Source of the DNA: Pachyseris speciosa
Taxonomy: Eukaryota > Cnidaria > Anthozoa > Scleractinia > Pachyseridae
Assembly: GCA_016490735.1 (NCBI GenBank)
Contig: JAEMWC010000006.1
Coordinates: 1,116,001 to 1,180,000, forward strand
DNA: 64,000 nucleotides
Direction: 5' to 3'
The stretch's first letter is position 1. Every line of letters starts with the position of its first letter. The notes beneath the pieces were generated by a model, which did not search any database, was not told the origin of the DNA, and was given only the letters and a program-made list of their open reading frames with translations. Below, piece after piece: positions 1-11,035 of this stretch. The position numbers and the translations under genes are program-made.

Positions 1-508
1 GCATAATCTAATGCTTTCAGTAACAGGTCTTCAGATATGGATGGGTAAAATTCGCACACGTCAAAGGTGATAAATGCGTGTTTTTCCTTTTCTGGGATTG
101 CCTTAAACCATTCTATGGTGTCTTTAGTACTCTTCCACATGTTCACTTTAGTCGCTTGTGTAATTTCTTTGTTTATTCGGTCGAGGATGTCTTTACTGAT
201 GATGCCAATTTCGGATTTGCATGGATTTATGAGTCTGCAGGTCGGGTTGTTTATGAAATCTGGTTTGTGATCTTTCAATGTTATGAATGATTCTCTGGAC
301 GCTGAGGTTTCAATACGGTCGTCAAGCTTGAGTTTTTCCGCGATTGTCTTGTCTTTCAGAGTTATCATGTCCGGCACTTTGGGGTTTGTCTTCTTGTAGG
401 TTTTCGTAACGTTTTTGTTTACAAGTGTCACGTAGTCGTTGGGTTCTGTCTTGTAATAGTTTGTGGTTTTGTCAGCTTTTACGAAGATCTTCTTCTCTTC
501 CCGGATTA
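1..508 (-). mobile_element. Penelope-like element fragment, inverted copy
   Basis: Read on the minus strand this is the reverse-transcriptase N-terminal region of a Penelope-like element. Positions 1-459 are a near-perfect reverse complement of 509-967 (position x pairs with 968 minus x). Minus-strand coding extends a little further upstream (508 down to 463) than in the plus-strand copy, so the two copies diverge from a junction at about 508/509. The element runs off the left edge of the window. No intact gene is present here. Head-to-head and partial copies are familiar for Penelope elements, but an assembly fold-back could look the same. Confidence 0.8.
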
Positions 509-2290
509 CTATTACAAGACAGAACCCAACGACTACGTGACACTTGTAAACAAAAACGTTACGAAAACCTACAAGAAGACAAACCCCAAAGTGCCGGACA
601 TGATAACTCTGAAAGACAAGACAATCGCGGAAAAACTCAAGCTTGACGACCGTATTGAAACCTCAGCGTCCAGAGAATCATTCATAACATTGAAAGATCA
701 CAAACCAGATTTCATAAACAACCCGACCTGCAGACTCATAAATCCATGCAAATCCGAAATTGGCATCATCAGTAAAGACATCCTCGACCGAATAAACAAA
801 GAAATTACACAAGCGACTAAAGTGAACATGTGGAAGAGTACTAAAGACACCATAGAATGGTTTAAGGCAATCCCAGAAAAGGAAAAACACGCATTTATCA
901 CCTTTGACGTGTGCGAATTTTACCCATCCATATCTGAAGACCTGTTACTGAAAGCATTAGATTATGCCTCAAGATTCACCACCATCACTCAACAAGACCG
1001 CCACATCATTATCCACGCGAAAAAGTCGCTCCTTTACCACCAAAACTCTCCATGGATCAAGAAGAACACAAACGACATGTTTGATGTCACAATGGGCTCA
1101 TACGACGGAGCAGAAACATGTGAGTTAATAGGAAATTACATGCTGTCCTTGATAGCATCCAAATTCAAAAATGAAGTTGGTCTGTACCGTGACGATGGTC
1201 TCGCAATTTGCAAAGCCACTCCGAGAGAAATTGAAAAAACCAAACAAGAAGTAAGCCAAGTGTTCAAATCAAATGGCCTCAAAATCACAATTGATGCTAA
1301 CAAAAAGATCGTCAACTTTCTTGATGTCACCTTCGACCTCACACACGGCAGCTACAAGCCATACATGAAGCCCAATAACAAACTGTCGTATGTCCACCAA
1401 CAGAGCAACCACCCCCCAGAATTACTAAAAAGCATCCCACTCAACATTAACAAGAGATTAACTAACATATCATCCAGCAAAGAAGTATTTGACGAATCCA
1501 TTGCGCCTTACCAGAAAGCTCTTGAAGAAAGTGGATACAGTCACAAGCTGACGTACAATCCTTTACAAGAGCAAGCTTCGAAAAACAAAAGAAAACGAAC
1601 AAGAAACACCACATGGTACAACCCCCTTTCAATTCAAACGTCAGAACTAACCTTGGAAGAAAGTTCCTACACATCGTCGACAGATGCTTCCCAAAGAACC
1701 ATCCACTCCACAAGATTTTCAACAGACACACACCTAAACTCAGCTACTCATGCATGCCAAACATGAAATCTATCATCTCGTCACACAACAAGCGCATTCT
1801 CTCAAATTTGAACTCACCAACGCAACAACCTGACACCTGCAATTGCAGAAAAAAACCAGACTGTCCACTAGAAGGAAAATGCCTCCAGACAAATGTCATC
1901 TACCAAGCCACAGTAACCACAGAGACAACAACTGAAACGTATGTCGGACTGGCAACAAACTTTAAGGAACGTTACAGAAACCACCAGACATCTTTTCGAC
2001 ACTCCAACAGAAGAAATGAAACAGAACTCTCGAAGTATGTCTGGAATTTACAAGACAAGAAGAAGCCTTTCCAGATGAAATGGAAAATTTTAAAGAAATG
2101 TAAACCCTACAGCAACATGAACAAAAAATGTAATCTTTGTCTGTATGAAAAATTCATCATCATTTGTAGAAAAGAGCTGTGTAGCCTAAACAGGCGAAAC
2201 GAGCTAGCGAGTTCATGCCCCCAAAGAAACAGATATGTGCTCCAGAACTTTAGAGTAACGAAACTAAGACAAAAAGCATCTGTTACCTAG
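509..2290 (+). pseudogene. Penelope-like RT / GIY-YIG polyprotein, 5'-truncated and frameshifted
   Basis: Coding sequence of a Penelope-like retroelement, which encodes a reverse transcriptase fused to a GIY-YIG endonuclease. The first frame (open from about 510 to 1766) carries the RT, with the acidic FDVCEFYPS motif near 903 and the YRDDG catalytic box near 1184. The conserved reading then moves to another frame (to the stop at 2288-2290) at a run of C near 1621, so at least one frameshift breaks the protein. The second frame holds the linker with CNCRKKPDCPLEGKC and the GIY-YIG-type core (TYVGLATNFKERYRNH, about 1937-1984). The RT start is missing because the copy begins abruptly at the inverted junction. 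Not expected to be functional. Confidence 0.88.
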
Positions 2291-2370
2291 ATACAATGGC
2301 TTGAATGTAACGCATCCCCATAACAACCATTCATATTTTACTGCCAGTTCTGTTAGTTTTAACACTAAAT

Positions 2371-2441
2371 CGTTAAAGTTGCCTGATGAGTGTGGTCATA
2401 TAATTTTGAACCATACGAAACAGCACTGTCGCAATAAAACG
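2371..2441 (+). ncRNA. Hammerhead ribozyme (type I) in the PLE 3' region
   Basis: The sequence folds as a complete type I hammerhead. Stem I pairs GTTGC (2378-2382) with GCAAT (2431-2435), and beyond an internal loop CGTT (2371-2374) with AACG (2438-2441). The core box CTGATGA is 2383-2389. Stem II pairs GTGTGGT (2390-2396) with ACCATAC (2410-2416), with one G-U pair. GAA(A) follows at 2417-2420. Stem III is only ACAG/CTGT (2420-2423 with 2426-2429) around a two-base loop. The cleavage site is GTC with C at 2430. All core bases are present. Penelope-like elements are known to carry such minimal-stem-III hammerheads; this one lies 80 bases past the GIY-YIG stop. Confidence 0.88.
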
Positions 2442-2541
2442 ATGATTACTCCTGAAGCCTGAACTCCTGTGAAGTTATAGTCAATGCTCCTCAATCAAAT
2501 GAGTTGAGCGCTCTACGAAATACATTCTACCCAAGAAACAA

Positions 2542-2542
<1 letters not shown>

Positions 2543-2626
<84 letters not shown>
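2543..2626. repeat. (TA)n microsatellite
   Basis: About 84 bases of almost pure TA with one C interruption near 2576. It sits just past the 3' end of the minus-strand LINE that follows, so it may have grown from the LINE tail. The short open frame across it has no coding value. Confidence 0.95.
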
Positions 2627-2628
<2 letters not shown>

Positions 2629-2669
2629 CTGCTTTACAAGGAAGCCGTGTATAAACGCAAATAAGAAAT

Positions 2670-4640
2670 TTATAAAAGACTATTATTAAAATCGTAATTC
2701 ATCAACTTGGATTTAAATTCGTCAAGAGACGGCGACTGTCGGATATACGAGGGCAAGCTATTCCACAGTACAGCTCCACTATAGGACAAACGTTGTTTAC
2801 AATAGTTAGTGCAGGCCTGTGGAATAGCAAGCGTACCGTCACTATCTCTTAAGTTATAATTTAAAGTATCAGAACGGAGGACAAAGCGCGAACTAAGATA
2901 TTCCGGAACCATATTATTTACAATCTTGCACATCATTACTGATTTATTAGCAAGGCGTTGACGGTCCAGTCTAACCCAGTTTACCTTCCGCAACAATTCA
3001 TCAGTTCTACAATCGTAATTTGAAAAAGTTATTACGCGAGCTGCGCGATTTTGTACTTTTTGTAACTTTTGAGAAAGACTCTTAGAACAGGATCCCCACA
3101 CCGACCTGCAGTAATCGAAATGGGGTTGGACTAATGAATTGTAAATGGGAAGTAAAGTCTTATATGGGACCGAATGCCTAATAAGTTTAATGGCGCTTAT
3201 ACCAGAAGCAATCCTTTTAGAAAGCTCGTTGATATGACACTCCCAAGAAAGATTTTCATCAATGTGTACACCTAAGGATTTAACAGTCGAAACTTGTTTT
3301 ATCGAAAACTGGTTGATATTAACAGTGGGATTCGCTGTAAAAGTTAAAAGCCTTTGCTTGGAACCGATCAAAAGAAATTCAGTCTTTGTCATATTTAAAG
3401 TTAGTTTATTGGCTGCAAGCCACACACGAATTCTCTCCAGATCAAGATTAATACAGCTATTCATTTCATCAACATCACTACCAGCAAAAGTAATACTAGT
3501 ATCATCGGCGTACATCCTTGGTTGGGAATGCTGGAGGCAATTAGGAAAATCATTTATGTATTATAGAAATAGGAGGGGCCCCAGAATCGTTCCCTGAGGG
3601 ACACCACAGCGAAGGAACATTTTGGACGATTTATTTCCGTTTACAAGGCACGTTTGGTTTCGATCCACGATCGATATTTAAAGACCAGGTATCAGTCGCT
3701 TCAATCAGTGCAGTAACTGTAGAATGAAGCGAGCGAAAGCCGGATTGGTGTCTACTGAGAAGATTATTTTCATTTACTTATAGGTAATGATACAACTGAT
3801 CATAAATAATTCGCTCGAAAACCTTGGCCACAACTGGGATAATCGAAATCGGTCGATAATTAGAAGGATCACTCCTACTTCCTGCTTTCTTAAATAGAGG
3901 GGTGATTCTTGTATTCTTCCATTCATCGGGAAAAATACCAGTATCGATCGATTGATTGAATATCAGAGCGAGTGAACCAGAGATTAAATCCGGACATTCT
4001 CTTAGAAGTCTTGCTGACACAGAATCGAGACCTGTCGCCTTTCTCTTGCATAATTTATTTAGGTGGGGACAAAAACATGCGATTAAGTCACACGCTGAAA
4101 ACTAAAACAATTGCTAGTTTGGTAAACATATTCATCAAAAGAGGTGTCGACTTTTTCTATATCCCTGGACAGTTCAGGACCGATTTCTGCGAAAAATTTA
4201 TTAAAACCCTCTGCGATTTCGGTCGAATTAGTTATTCTCGTTCCATGAAGCTCAAGCTCGTTAATTGCAGCTTTATCCGATTTGCGGCTTGTCACCTCAT
4301 TAATAGTTTCCCACGTCTTACGCGAATTTTCATTGTAAACTTGAAACGTTTTGTGATAATAGGACTTTTTGGCATTCTTGATCGCATTGTTCACTTCGTT
4401 ACGCAACTTCTTAAAATTATTCCAATCACTTGGATCACCCGTCCGAGTAGCCTTAATTTTAAGACGATCTCTCCGATACATCAAATTCTTAAGCTCAGGA
4501 GTAATCCATGGACTTTTAGAAGCACGAACGTGTTTAGTGCGGAGTGGAGCATGCAGATCACACACTTCCAAGAACAAAGCTTTCCATTTCGACCACATTT
4601 CATTCAGAGTCGTTGGAGTCACTGATCGAAATAACGACAC
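2670..4640 (-). pseudogene. Non-LTR retrotransposon (LINE) RT, broken
   Basis: A minus-strand LINE of the jockey/CR1/L2-like group. Upstream coding (4640-4083) gives the linker after the endonuclease, with HAPLRTKHVR. A second open piece (4020-3778) gives the RT entry with ITPLFKKAGSRSDPSNYRPIS. The CGVPQG motif is visible in reverse at 3594-3612, and the third piece (3515-2670) starts at the catalytic YADDT and ends in the usual LINE C-terminal region. At least two frameshifts or stops separate the pieces. The endonuclease is absent, so the copy is 5'-truncated near 4640. Confidence 0.85.
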
Positions 4641-5029
4641 TCACGATTATGGGGAAATTAGTCAGTAACCAATCATCATTATCTAGAGTTTTTACGTCTA
4701 CACAATAAAACACCGTGGCACAGAAGTCCATAAATACATCCAGTCGGGGAGAGCAGTCAGGGCAGAGCAGTCGGGGCAGTCGGGGTGAGCAGGCCTCAAC
4801 TATCCTATTTGTTTTAACGTCATTACCTCTGACTATTTAAGCCCGATAATTTTTGGAAAGCCGGTAAAATAAATTATGGCCATGGATTGAAAGTAGAGAT
4901 CGGATACCGCATAAGAGGTGACTGGATGGGTCCCTCTTCCATCCACCCCCAACCTATTCAAAACTCTATGCTTAGCTGGTCAACTTTGTGGCTAAACACG
5001 CGGCCGGACCAAGCCCAAAAAGTGGGAAT
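4641..5029. other. Intergenic, no gene seen
   Basis: Contains a short degenerate GCAGTCGGGG tandem at about 4735-4792. I see no coding signal. Confidence 0.5.
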
Positions 5030-5345
5030 GAGAGGAGTACGGGAGACGACAGGGTGGGAAGCGGAGGGTGGGAGGCGGGAGGGTGGGAATCGGAAGTTCT
5101 AAAAGAGGGAGAGGCGGTCTCGCAAATAATCTATCGGGGCGGATGGGGAGAAGAGCAACGCGAAAAAAGGATGCGGTCGGGAGAAAGACGTCAGGAAGGC
5201 GGGAGAACAGGGTACATCAAGGGAGACGTTTTGACCCCCTTTCCCCCCCCCCCCCCCGCCCCTTGGAATGTCTAAAAACCGTTATACAGTTGATTAAGTG
5301 TGATATCAGTCACTGTTTTGTGTAAATAGGTCAGATGGTCCAAGC
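5030..5345. repeat. Duplicated GA/GGG-rich block, copy 1
   Basis: Purine-rich sequence ending in a C homopolymer (about 5243-5258), then GTTATAC and ATTAAGTGTGATATCA. The same string of landmarks recurs at about 7770-8340, where a 270-base insertion separates them. Several overlapping frames are open because the block is low-complexity; none looks like a protein. Confidence 0.65.
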
Positions 5346-5931
5346 TCAGTGACCAATTTCAACATCGAACACCCCGTGCATAGCATTACTGTTTAGAGAA
5401 TTGTGACAGTGAGGAAGTGAAACAAACACCGTTGTCGCCATCTTTTTTAAAGATGACACATTTTTGCGATGTTTCATCTAGACTGCTACTAGACGTCCCG
5501 ATTATGTTTACTTGGTGTTCAAGTCATGACAGCGCGGAGGAATATATCAGTCGACGTTGTCCCTTTCTTTCGATCAGGCACAATACGCACCAACACAAAA
5601 GCGCGATCTTGTAACCGAAAGTTAGATACTGAAACGCTGGTTGGTAGAAACGATACCAAAAAATGTCGTGTCTCCAGAGGGCCATGCAGACGAGGTTAAG
5701 TCAATAGATATGTTTCCGAAAAGAATTCAAAAAGTCCCTCGAACGATGGAGGTTAACTTCCAGCGAAGCAGGATGGACGGGAGCAGACTCACGCCGTGAT
5801 TGGTTCCCCTCTTAGTGAATAAAAAAGCTCATACCCTGTAACATCGTCAGAAACTGAAGAGTAATTATCAAGCCTTGTAAACACGAGAAATAAACGCACA
5901 AGTGAAGTCGTTGTGTGGAGCAGCCCATGAG
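5346..5931. other. Intergenic, no gene seen
   Basis: I see no gene, RNA or repeat I can support here. Confidence 0.4.
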
Positions 5932-6110
5932 TCAAACGATGCAATATTTTTCCGCTTAACGTTCAGTGTTATTTTTTGCTTGGTAAAGCATTGTGTGCTC
6001 ACCAGGTTGCCTCCTATAGAATCCATTTACTAATCGTTCGGGAACTTACATGGGGAGGTGGGGGGGGGGGGGTGTTTTGATCCCGGCTTGGTGAATTTTG
6101 CGGGAGTTGA
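5932..6110. repeat. Direct repeat, copy 1 (partner 7526-7690)
   Basis: Starts GTCAAACGATGCAATATTTTTCCGC and runs through ACTAATCGTTCGGG to a G-rich tract and GGTGAATTTTGCGGGAGTT. It matches 7526-7690 with scattered substitutions. In the second copy it directly follows a signal-peptide exon, so it is probably old intron sequence of the duplicated vWA-type gene. Confidence 0.75.
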
Positions 6111-6890
6111 CGGAAAATGTAATTTCTAACGGTTGAGTGACATGGGAACGACACGTTAGAGGGGTTGGCTTGGCATCGTGGGATAGCCTGGGGGTATTTA
6201 TGCTCTTTGTGGGAAAGTTGCGTCATTCTAGGTCAGTCAGTCTCTTGCTTGACCTCTTTTCTGTAGTGAATGTTTTGATTTTCCAGTTTTCTATTAAACT
6301 TTTGTCGCTGTTTTGTATTGTTAGCCTTTAATTGTATTTTCCCTTTAGAGACCTTGGTACAATATTGTAACTTAATGGTTAGTTGTGCCATTTCCTCGGG
6401 GTTTTGCGCTGCTGCACTAGTTGAGGAATACGTTTCCACAATTTTTTTGGCCACTTCTCAAGGGTGGTTTTTAGTGGATTTTCGTATCTGGCGTAGCACA
6501 TCTAATTTATGTATAGTTGCTCAGTTTTCTGTTTATAAGGACGCTTTTTGTATCAGAAGACTGTCTGTCTCTATCAGGACGCTTTTTGTATCAAAAGACT
6601 GTCTGACTCGTCCTAAATAAACTTTTAACATTTCATTTCTCGTTCTGAGTGTAGTCAGAATCAAGCTGGAAAATGTGTCAGTGGCACATAACCCTGATTA
6701 TTATATGACTGGCTCTTTCAGCGGTCAAGATGAATCAATTCTCCTACTGTGATTGGCTACCCGCGAGGTCAAGATGGAGCCATCTTGACCGCTCGGGATA
6801 GCCCGTTCGTCCCGCGTTTTACTATCTTTTAATTGCGTCCTTTGAGTCATATAATAAATCCTTTATTGACCACGCTTGTTCGGTCAAGAT
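6111..6890. other. Intergenic with a short tandem duplication
   Basis: About 6538-6604 holds two copies, about 38 bases apart, of AGGACGCTTTTTGTATCARAAGACTGTCTG. GGTCAAGATG words near 6728-6790 belong to the palindromic element that follows. No gene seen. Confidence 0.5.
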
Positions 6891-6927
6891 GGCGGGATAT
6901 TGGCCTCGTTCTTTTTTTGCGTATTTG

Positions 6928-6966
<39 letters not shown>

Positions 6967-6999
6967 AAGAACTTGGCCAATATCCCGCCATCTTGACCT
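6891..6999. repeat. Palindromic MITE-like hairpin
   Basis: GGTCAAGATGGCGGGATATT at the left end is the exact reverse complement of AATATCCCGCCATCTTGACC at the right end. The arms of about 45 bases continue through GTTCTTTTTTTGCG with few mismatches around a short loop. No protein is encoded. Confidence 0.75.
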
Positions 7000-7024
7000 C
7001 ACGCTTGGCCAGTAACCCATATAT

Positions 7025-7526
7025 ATTTGAAACCTACTCTACATTAATCCTTAGTTAACCTCAGTCTCGATATTTTTCAGAAACTCTACGCATGCCTATC
7101 TTAAACCAAAAACACCGGGTGTTTATGCAGGTTATTTCTACTCTGCGTATAATGATACACTATTCTTCAACAAACCTATCTTATTTCTCTGTACCATTCC
7201 AAATAACACTGGTTGAAAACCATGCACTCCCTAGCGGCACATACCAACCCCTCACTGGGAGAAATACATTAGATAGACAATGTTCCTTCCCATTTGAAGC
7301 ACGTCTTCCGGCTGTACTTCCTAAAAGACTGACAGTAATTTAGATAAGCAATACAGGAAGTTTATTTTTCTATAAAAACACGTTAGTCTCCTTGAAGATT
7401 CCAAACACAGAACACAGCGTAAAGTGAGGAATCAGCCCAAAATGTCACTGCTTCAATTTCTTCTAGCTACCGTGGCTTGCTTGATCGTTTTCCTGAGCGG
7501 AAAGATCTCAGCCGACGTCATTTGTC
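7025..7526 (+). repeat. Duplicated promoter plus signal-peptide exon, copy 1
   Basis: About 490 bases almost identical to 10528-11020, offset about 3.5 kb. It holds a TATAAAA box (7371-7377) and, 65 bases on, an ATG at 7442 opening a typical signal peptide (MSLLQFLLATVACLIVFLSG...SAD, to about 7516). After the GAC codon homology to the downstream copy stops and sequence matching 5932-6110 begins. No vWA exon follows before the next copy at 10.5 kb, so this is probably an orphaned first exon. The 83-residue open frame found in both copies (7092 and 10597) is upstream of the TATA box and I do not treat it as a gene. Confidence 0.75.
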
Positions 7527-7690
7527 AAACGATGCAATATTTTTCCGCTCAACTTTCAGTGTTATTTTTTGCTTAGTAAAGCATTGTGTGCTCACCAGGT
7601 TGCCTCCTACAGGATCCATTTACTAATCGTTCGGGGACTTACACGGGAGGGAGGGGGGCTTGGTGAACTTTGCGGGAGTTTACGAAACAG
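7526..7690. repeat. Direct repeat, copy 2 (partner 5932-6110)
   Basis: Matches 5932-6110. It sits immediately after the orphan signal-peptide exon, at the position of an intron start. Confidence 0.75.
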
Positions 7691-7769
7691 GCTGGCAAAT
7701 GTGTCAGTAGCAGGGTAGAGTAGCTGGCACTAGTTCTTTGGCAAGGATTAGCTTAAGACGTGGAAATAA

Positions 7770-8340
7770 CCAAGAGACAGGAAAAATAGGGAGTGGGAGG
7801 GGGTACGGAAGGTGCTTGCAGGGCGGGAAGCGGGAGGCCGTCTAAAATGGTCGGTAATGGTTGAGAAATAATTTATCGGGGCAAGAGCAAAGCGAAAAAT
7901 GGCAGAGGTCAGGAGAAAGAGGTTGGGGATAGCTAAAGAACAGGGTGCGGGAAGCGAGCAGTTTTGATCCCCTGTTCCAGCCCCCCAGAATGCCAAAGAA
8001 CCGTTATACTATGCAAAGTCATTTGCATATGTTAATAATATGCCCTGGGGATATGTAAATTATGCTTATAAAGGACCACGTAGGGACCACTCCTTGCACT
8101 CTACACTAGGCCGCCGTTTGGATTAAATCTAGCGACCCGCCCTCCCACCCCGCGAGGAATCCGGTGTTAGGAATGCACCATGCCAGACTCTTCGTCTGGT
8201 TTGGGCTTGTCCCAAGCCACAGCGATTTCCCATACCTTATTTATATTTCATGAATAACAATACCCAGGGCAGAATTGTACTGTTAATTAAGTGTGATATC
8301 ATCCAATGTGTTGTGTGAATTGGTTCTCTCAGATGGTCTC
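7770..8340. repeat. Duplicated G-rich block, copy 2, with insertion
   Basis: Shares GGGAAGCGGGAGG, ATAATYTATCGGGGC, GTCAGGAGAAAGA, CCGTTATAC and ATTAAGTGTGATATCA with 5030-5345 in the same order. The last two landmarks are pushed apart here by about 270 bases (about 8007-8280). Confidence 0.6.
8035..8275. mobile_element. MITE-like insertion with two adjacent hairpins
   Basis: The ends are imperfect inverted copies (TGCCCTGGGGAT near 8041 and ATACCCAGGGCA near 8271), and the segment is absent from the sister block at 5030-5345. Inside are two perfect adjacent hairpins, CCAGAC/GTCTGG and GGTTTGGG/CCCAAGCC, at about 8184-8218, and a TTATAAAGG box near 8069. Octamer-like ATTTGCAT lies just outside. 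I could not match it to a known snRNA or SINE. Confidence 0.5.
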
Positions 8341-9640
8341 GCAGATCAATTATTTGCCGAAGCCGAATCTGTTCGCCACCGACAAATCACGATATTTTGC
8401 TCAAGCTCGTCCAATAATTGCTAAATACTCATCGGAAGGCTTTGACAAATTGTGCTAGCACAATTATTGGGAATAATTCGTCGTTTCGAGCACATGTTTC
8501 ACGATTGCTCTTAAAACGCACTACCGGCATAATTGGTATTTTTGGCTTGTGTTGGAGTGCAAAATAGATCCTTTATTGATCATGTAAAATCATGTAATTG
8601 TGAGATCGGTTAGTATACAAGCACCGTTTTATTAAGATTTGTACTGGCTGTTAGAATATAGTTATGTTCGTTGTTTTTGTGTCTTCCCACATTCAGATAT
8701 CATTGCAATAAATATATCTTATTATTGAATTTTGGCGTGTAATATCGCGTAGTCGTGTTACGAGTGTTGTTGTATTTTGACGAGCCCGTAGGGCGAGTCA
8801 AATTACAAACAACGCGTGAAAACTACTACGCGATACCACTCGCCAAAACATTTAATAAGAGATTTATTATCCGACTAGAATTTATAGAACGGGCAAGAGT
8901 GACAAGTTTTGCGTGACGCGCGCGCTTTTAATTCTACAGTACAAATATCCAAATTGTACAATATCGCGGAATATTTGTACTCGTCTCGTGCGTTTTCTGT
9001 ACAGTGACTAACAGAGTTGGATAATAACATCAGGTATTGCAGGACATGATTTTCCTACTTTGTAATAAAGGTTCTCCTTCTGAATCATCATTAGTACCTT
9101 AACCGTTGTCTGTGTTGCAAGTCAGTGGATAAGAATATAGAATGAAGCGTACAGCCTAAGTTTCTGGTTCCTAACTAAATAACAGTAGTATGGTGTCCCC
9201 AGTTAGCCCACATTGGCTAAATGCATTGACACTCGAATAAAGTTCATATTTATCTAATTTCAAAAATAAAAGAAAAGGTTCTTTGAACTTCAAGAGAAGG
9301 GCACGAAGCATAAAACGTAATCGCTTATCAAGTAAATAACTATTTTTGTCAAACAGGAAGGAAGCGTGGAAAAAAAAAGCCGCCCGGTTTTCGCCTCTAT
9401 CCTGACCATCCGTGGCAAAGAGCAAATTTCTTTTTACAGTTTTACTGCCCTAGTGGAATAGCTTTTAAGCAAAAATGGACCTTTATTTCGTGGCCAAACC
9501 AATGGATAAAATTGTTGCCCCAGCCTCCTCAAGGAAGCTAGTATAAGCAGAAGATGAAAGAAAACAACGCCTTCTTCAGTAAGCCTCAGAGAATTGAAGA
9601 AAAGCAAGAAAGCTGCAGAATTACAGGAAGGATTTCAGAT
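8341..9640. other. Intergenic with a fold-back segment
   Basis: About 8740-8880 is an imperfect fold-back: GTGTAATATCGCGTAGTCGTGTTACGAGTG on one side and ACAACGCGTGAAAACTACTACGCGATACCACTCG on the other, with GACGAGCCCGTAGGGCGAGTC in the middle. I see no gene in the remainder. Confidence 0.5.
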
Positions 9641-10290
9641 GGTGCAATGCGGGCAAGCAACAACAATACAAAGTCGCGATAAAAAGTGACTACAGGCAGG
9701 GAGAATTATGGTTCCTTGAGAATAAACTGCCAGCTTGTTACACTAATATAAAAATAATTTTAACAAATTTTATGAAGCGTTTTTGCCACCAACTCGCTAA
9801 AAGCGAGTTTCAACTACTTGTTCCTTGTCAGTTCTAACTGAAACGGACACTGAGAGTTAATTTAAGTAACACTGGATATAGCTTTGATGACAAGTGATGC
9901 AGTCCTTAGCTGTAAGGCTTGTGTTCCTTATCAGTTGAAACACGGATTTGGGGTGGTGCAACGTGGCCAAGCAATACAGCAATACAACGAAGTAGTGATA
10001 AAAAGTTATAACGGGCAGGAAGAATTATGGTGGTTTCTTGAGAATAAACTGCCAGCTTGTTACATTGATATGAGATTACGAACTTTAAAATGATTTTAAC
10101 AAATTTTATGAAGCGTTTTTGCCAACAACTCGCCAAAAGCGAGTTTCAACTACTTGTTCCTTGTCAGTTGAGACACGTTCTAACTGGAACGGACACTGAA
10201 AGTAACTTTAAGTCGGACACTGGATCTAGCTTTGATGACAAGTGATGCAGGCCTTAGATGTAAAGTTTGTGTTCTTTGTCAGTTGAAACA
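9640..10290. repeat. Tandem duplication, about 322 bp x 2
   Basis: AATAAACTGCCAGCTTGTTAC occurs at 9721 and 10043. The flanks run in parallel through TTTTAACAAATTTTATGAAGCG, AACTACTTGTTCCTTGTCAGTT and TAGCTTTGATGACAAGTGATGCAG. A third degenerate trace of the last motif is at about 10391. Open frames on opposite strands here are incidental. Confidence 0.8.
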
Positions 10291-10527
10291 CGCTAACAGC
10301 AGAAACAAAACACTCAAAACCAATAGCCTACAGAGAAAATTAAATGAAGTGACACTGAAAACTTAAGGCGATCATAGTGCAATATCAGTTAGCTTTGATG
10401 ACAGGGGATCAGATGTAGTGCTTAGCTGCCAAGGTTTTTTTGTGTTAACCAATTCATATTTGGCTCTCTTCGTAGCTGCTAAAGCCGATAAATAGATATT
10501 TAGCTGCTTTTATGCATGTTCAGCTGA

Positions 10528-11035
10528 ATATTTGAAACCTACTCTACGTTAATCCTTAGTCAACCTCAGTCACGCTAGTTTTCAGAAACTCTACGCATGC
10601 CTATCTTAAACCAAAAACACCGGGTGTTTATGCAGGTTATTTCTACTCTGCGTATAATGATACACTATTCTTCAACAAACCTATCTTATTTCTCTGTACC
10701 ATTCCAAATAACACTGGTTGAAAACCATGCACTCCCTAGCGGCACATACCAACCCCTCACTGGGAGAAATACATTAGATAGACAATGTTCCTTCCCATTT
10801 GAAGCACGTCTTCCGGCTGTGCTTCCTAAAAGACTGACAGTAATTTAGATAAGCAATGCAGGAAGTTTATTTTCTATAAAAACACGTTAGTCTCCTTGAA
10901 GATTCCAAACACAGATCACAGCGTAAAGTGTGGAATCAGTCCAAAATGTCACTGCTACAATTTCGCCTTGCTACCGTGGCTTGCTTGATCGTTTTCCTGA
11001 GCGGAAATATCTCAGCCGACGTTATATTTGTATGA
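10528..11035 (+). repeat. Duplicated promoter plus signal-peptide exon, copy 2
   Basis: Sister of 7025-7526. This copy lies directly upstream of the vWA exons, so it is the likely live promoter region of that gene. Confidence 0.75.
10875..10881 (+). promoter_or_regulatory. TATA box of the vWA-domain gene
   Basis: TATAAAA in the context TTCTATAAAAACACG, 71 bases before the signal-peptide ATG at 10946. It is conserved in the duplicate copy at 7371-7377. Confidence 0.5.

Noticed and set aside
5068..5325. Overlapping Gly/Arg-rich frames
   Set aside because: Purine-rich low-complexity DNA and a C homopolymer; non-coding in its duplicate.
7092..7343. 83-codon frame present in two identical copies (also 10597-10848)
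   Set aside because: Identity is explained by the duplicated promoter block; it lies upstream of the TATA box and lacks domain features.
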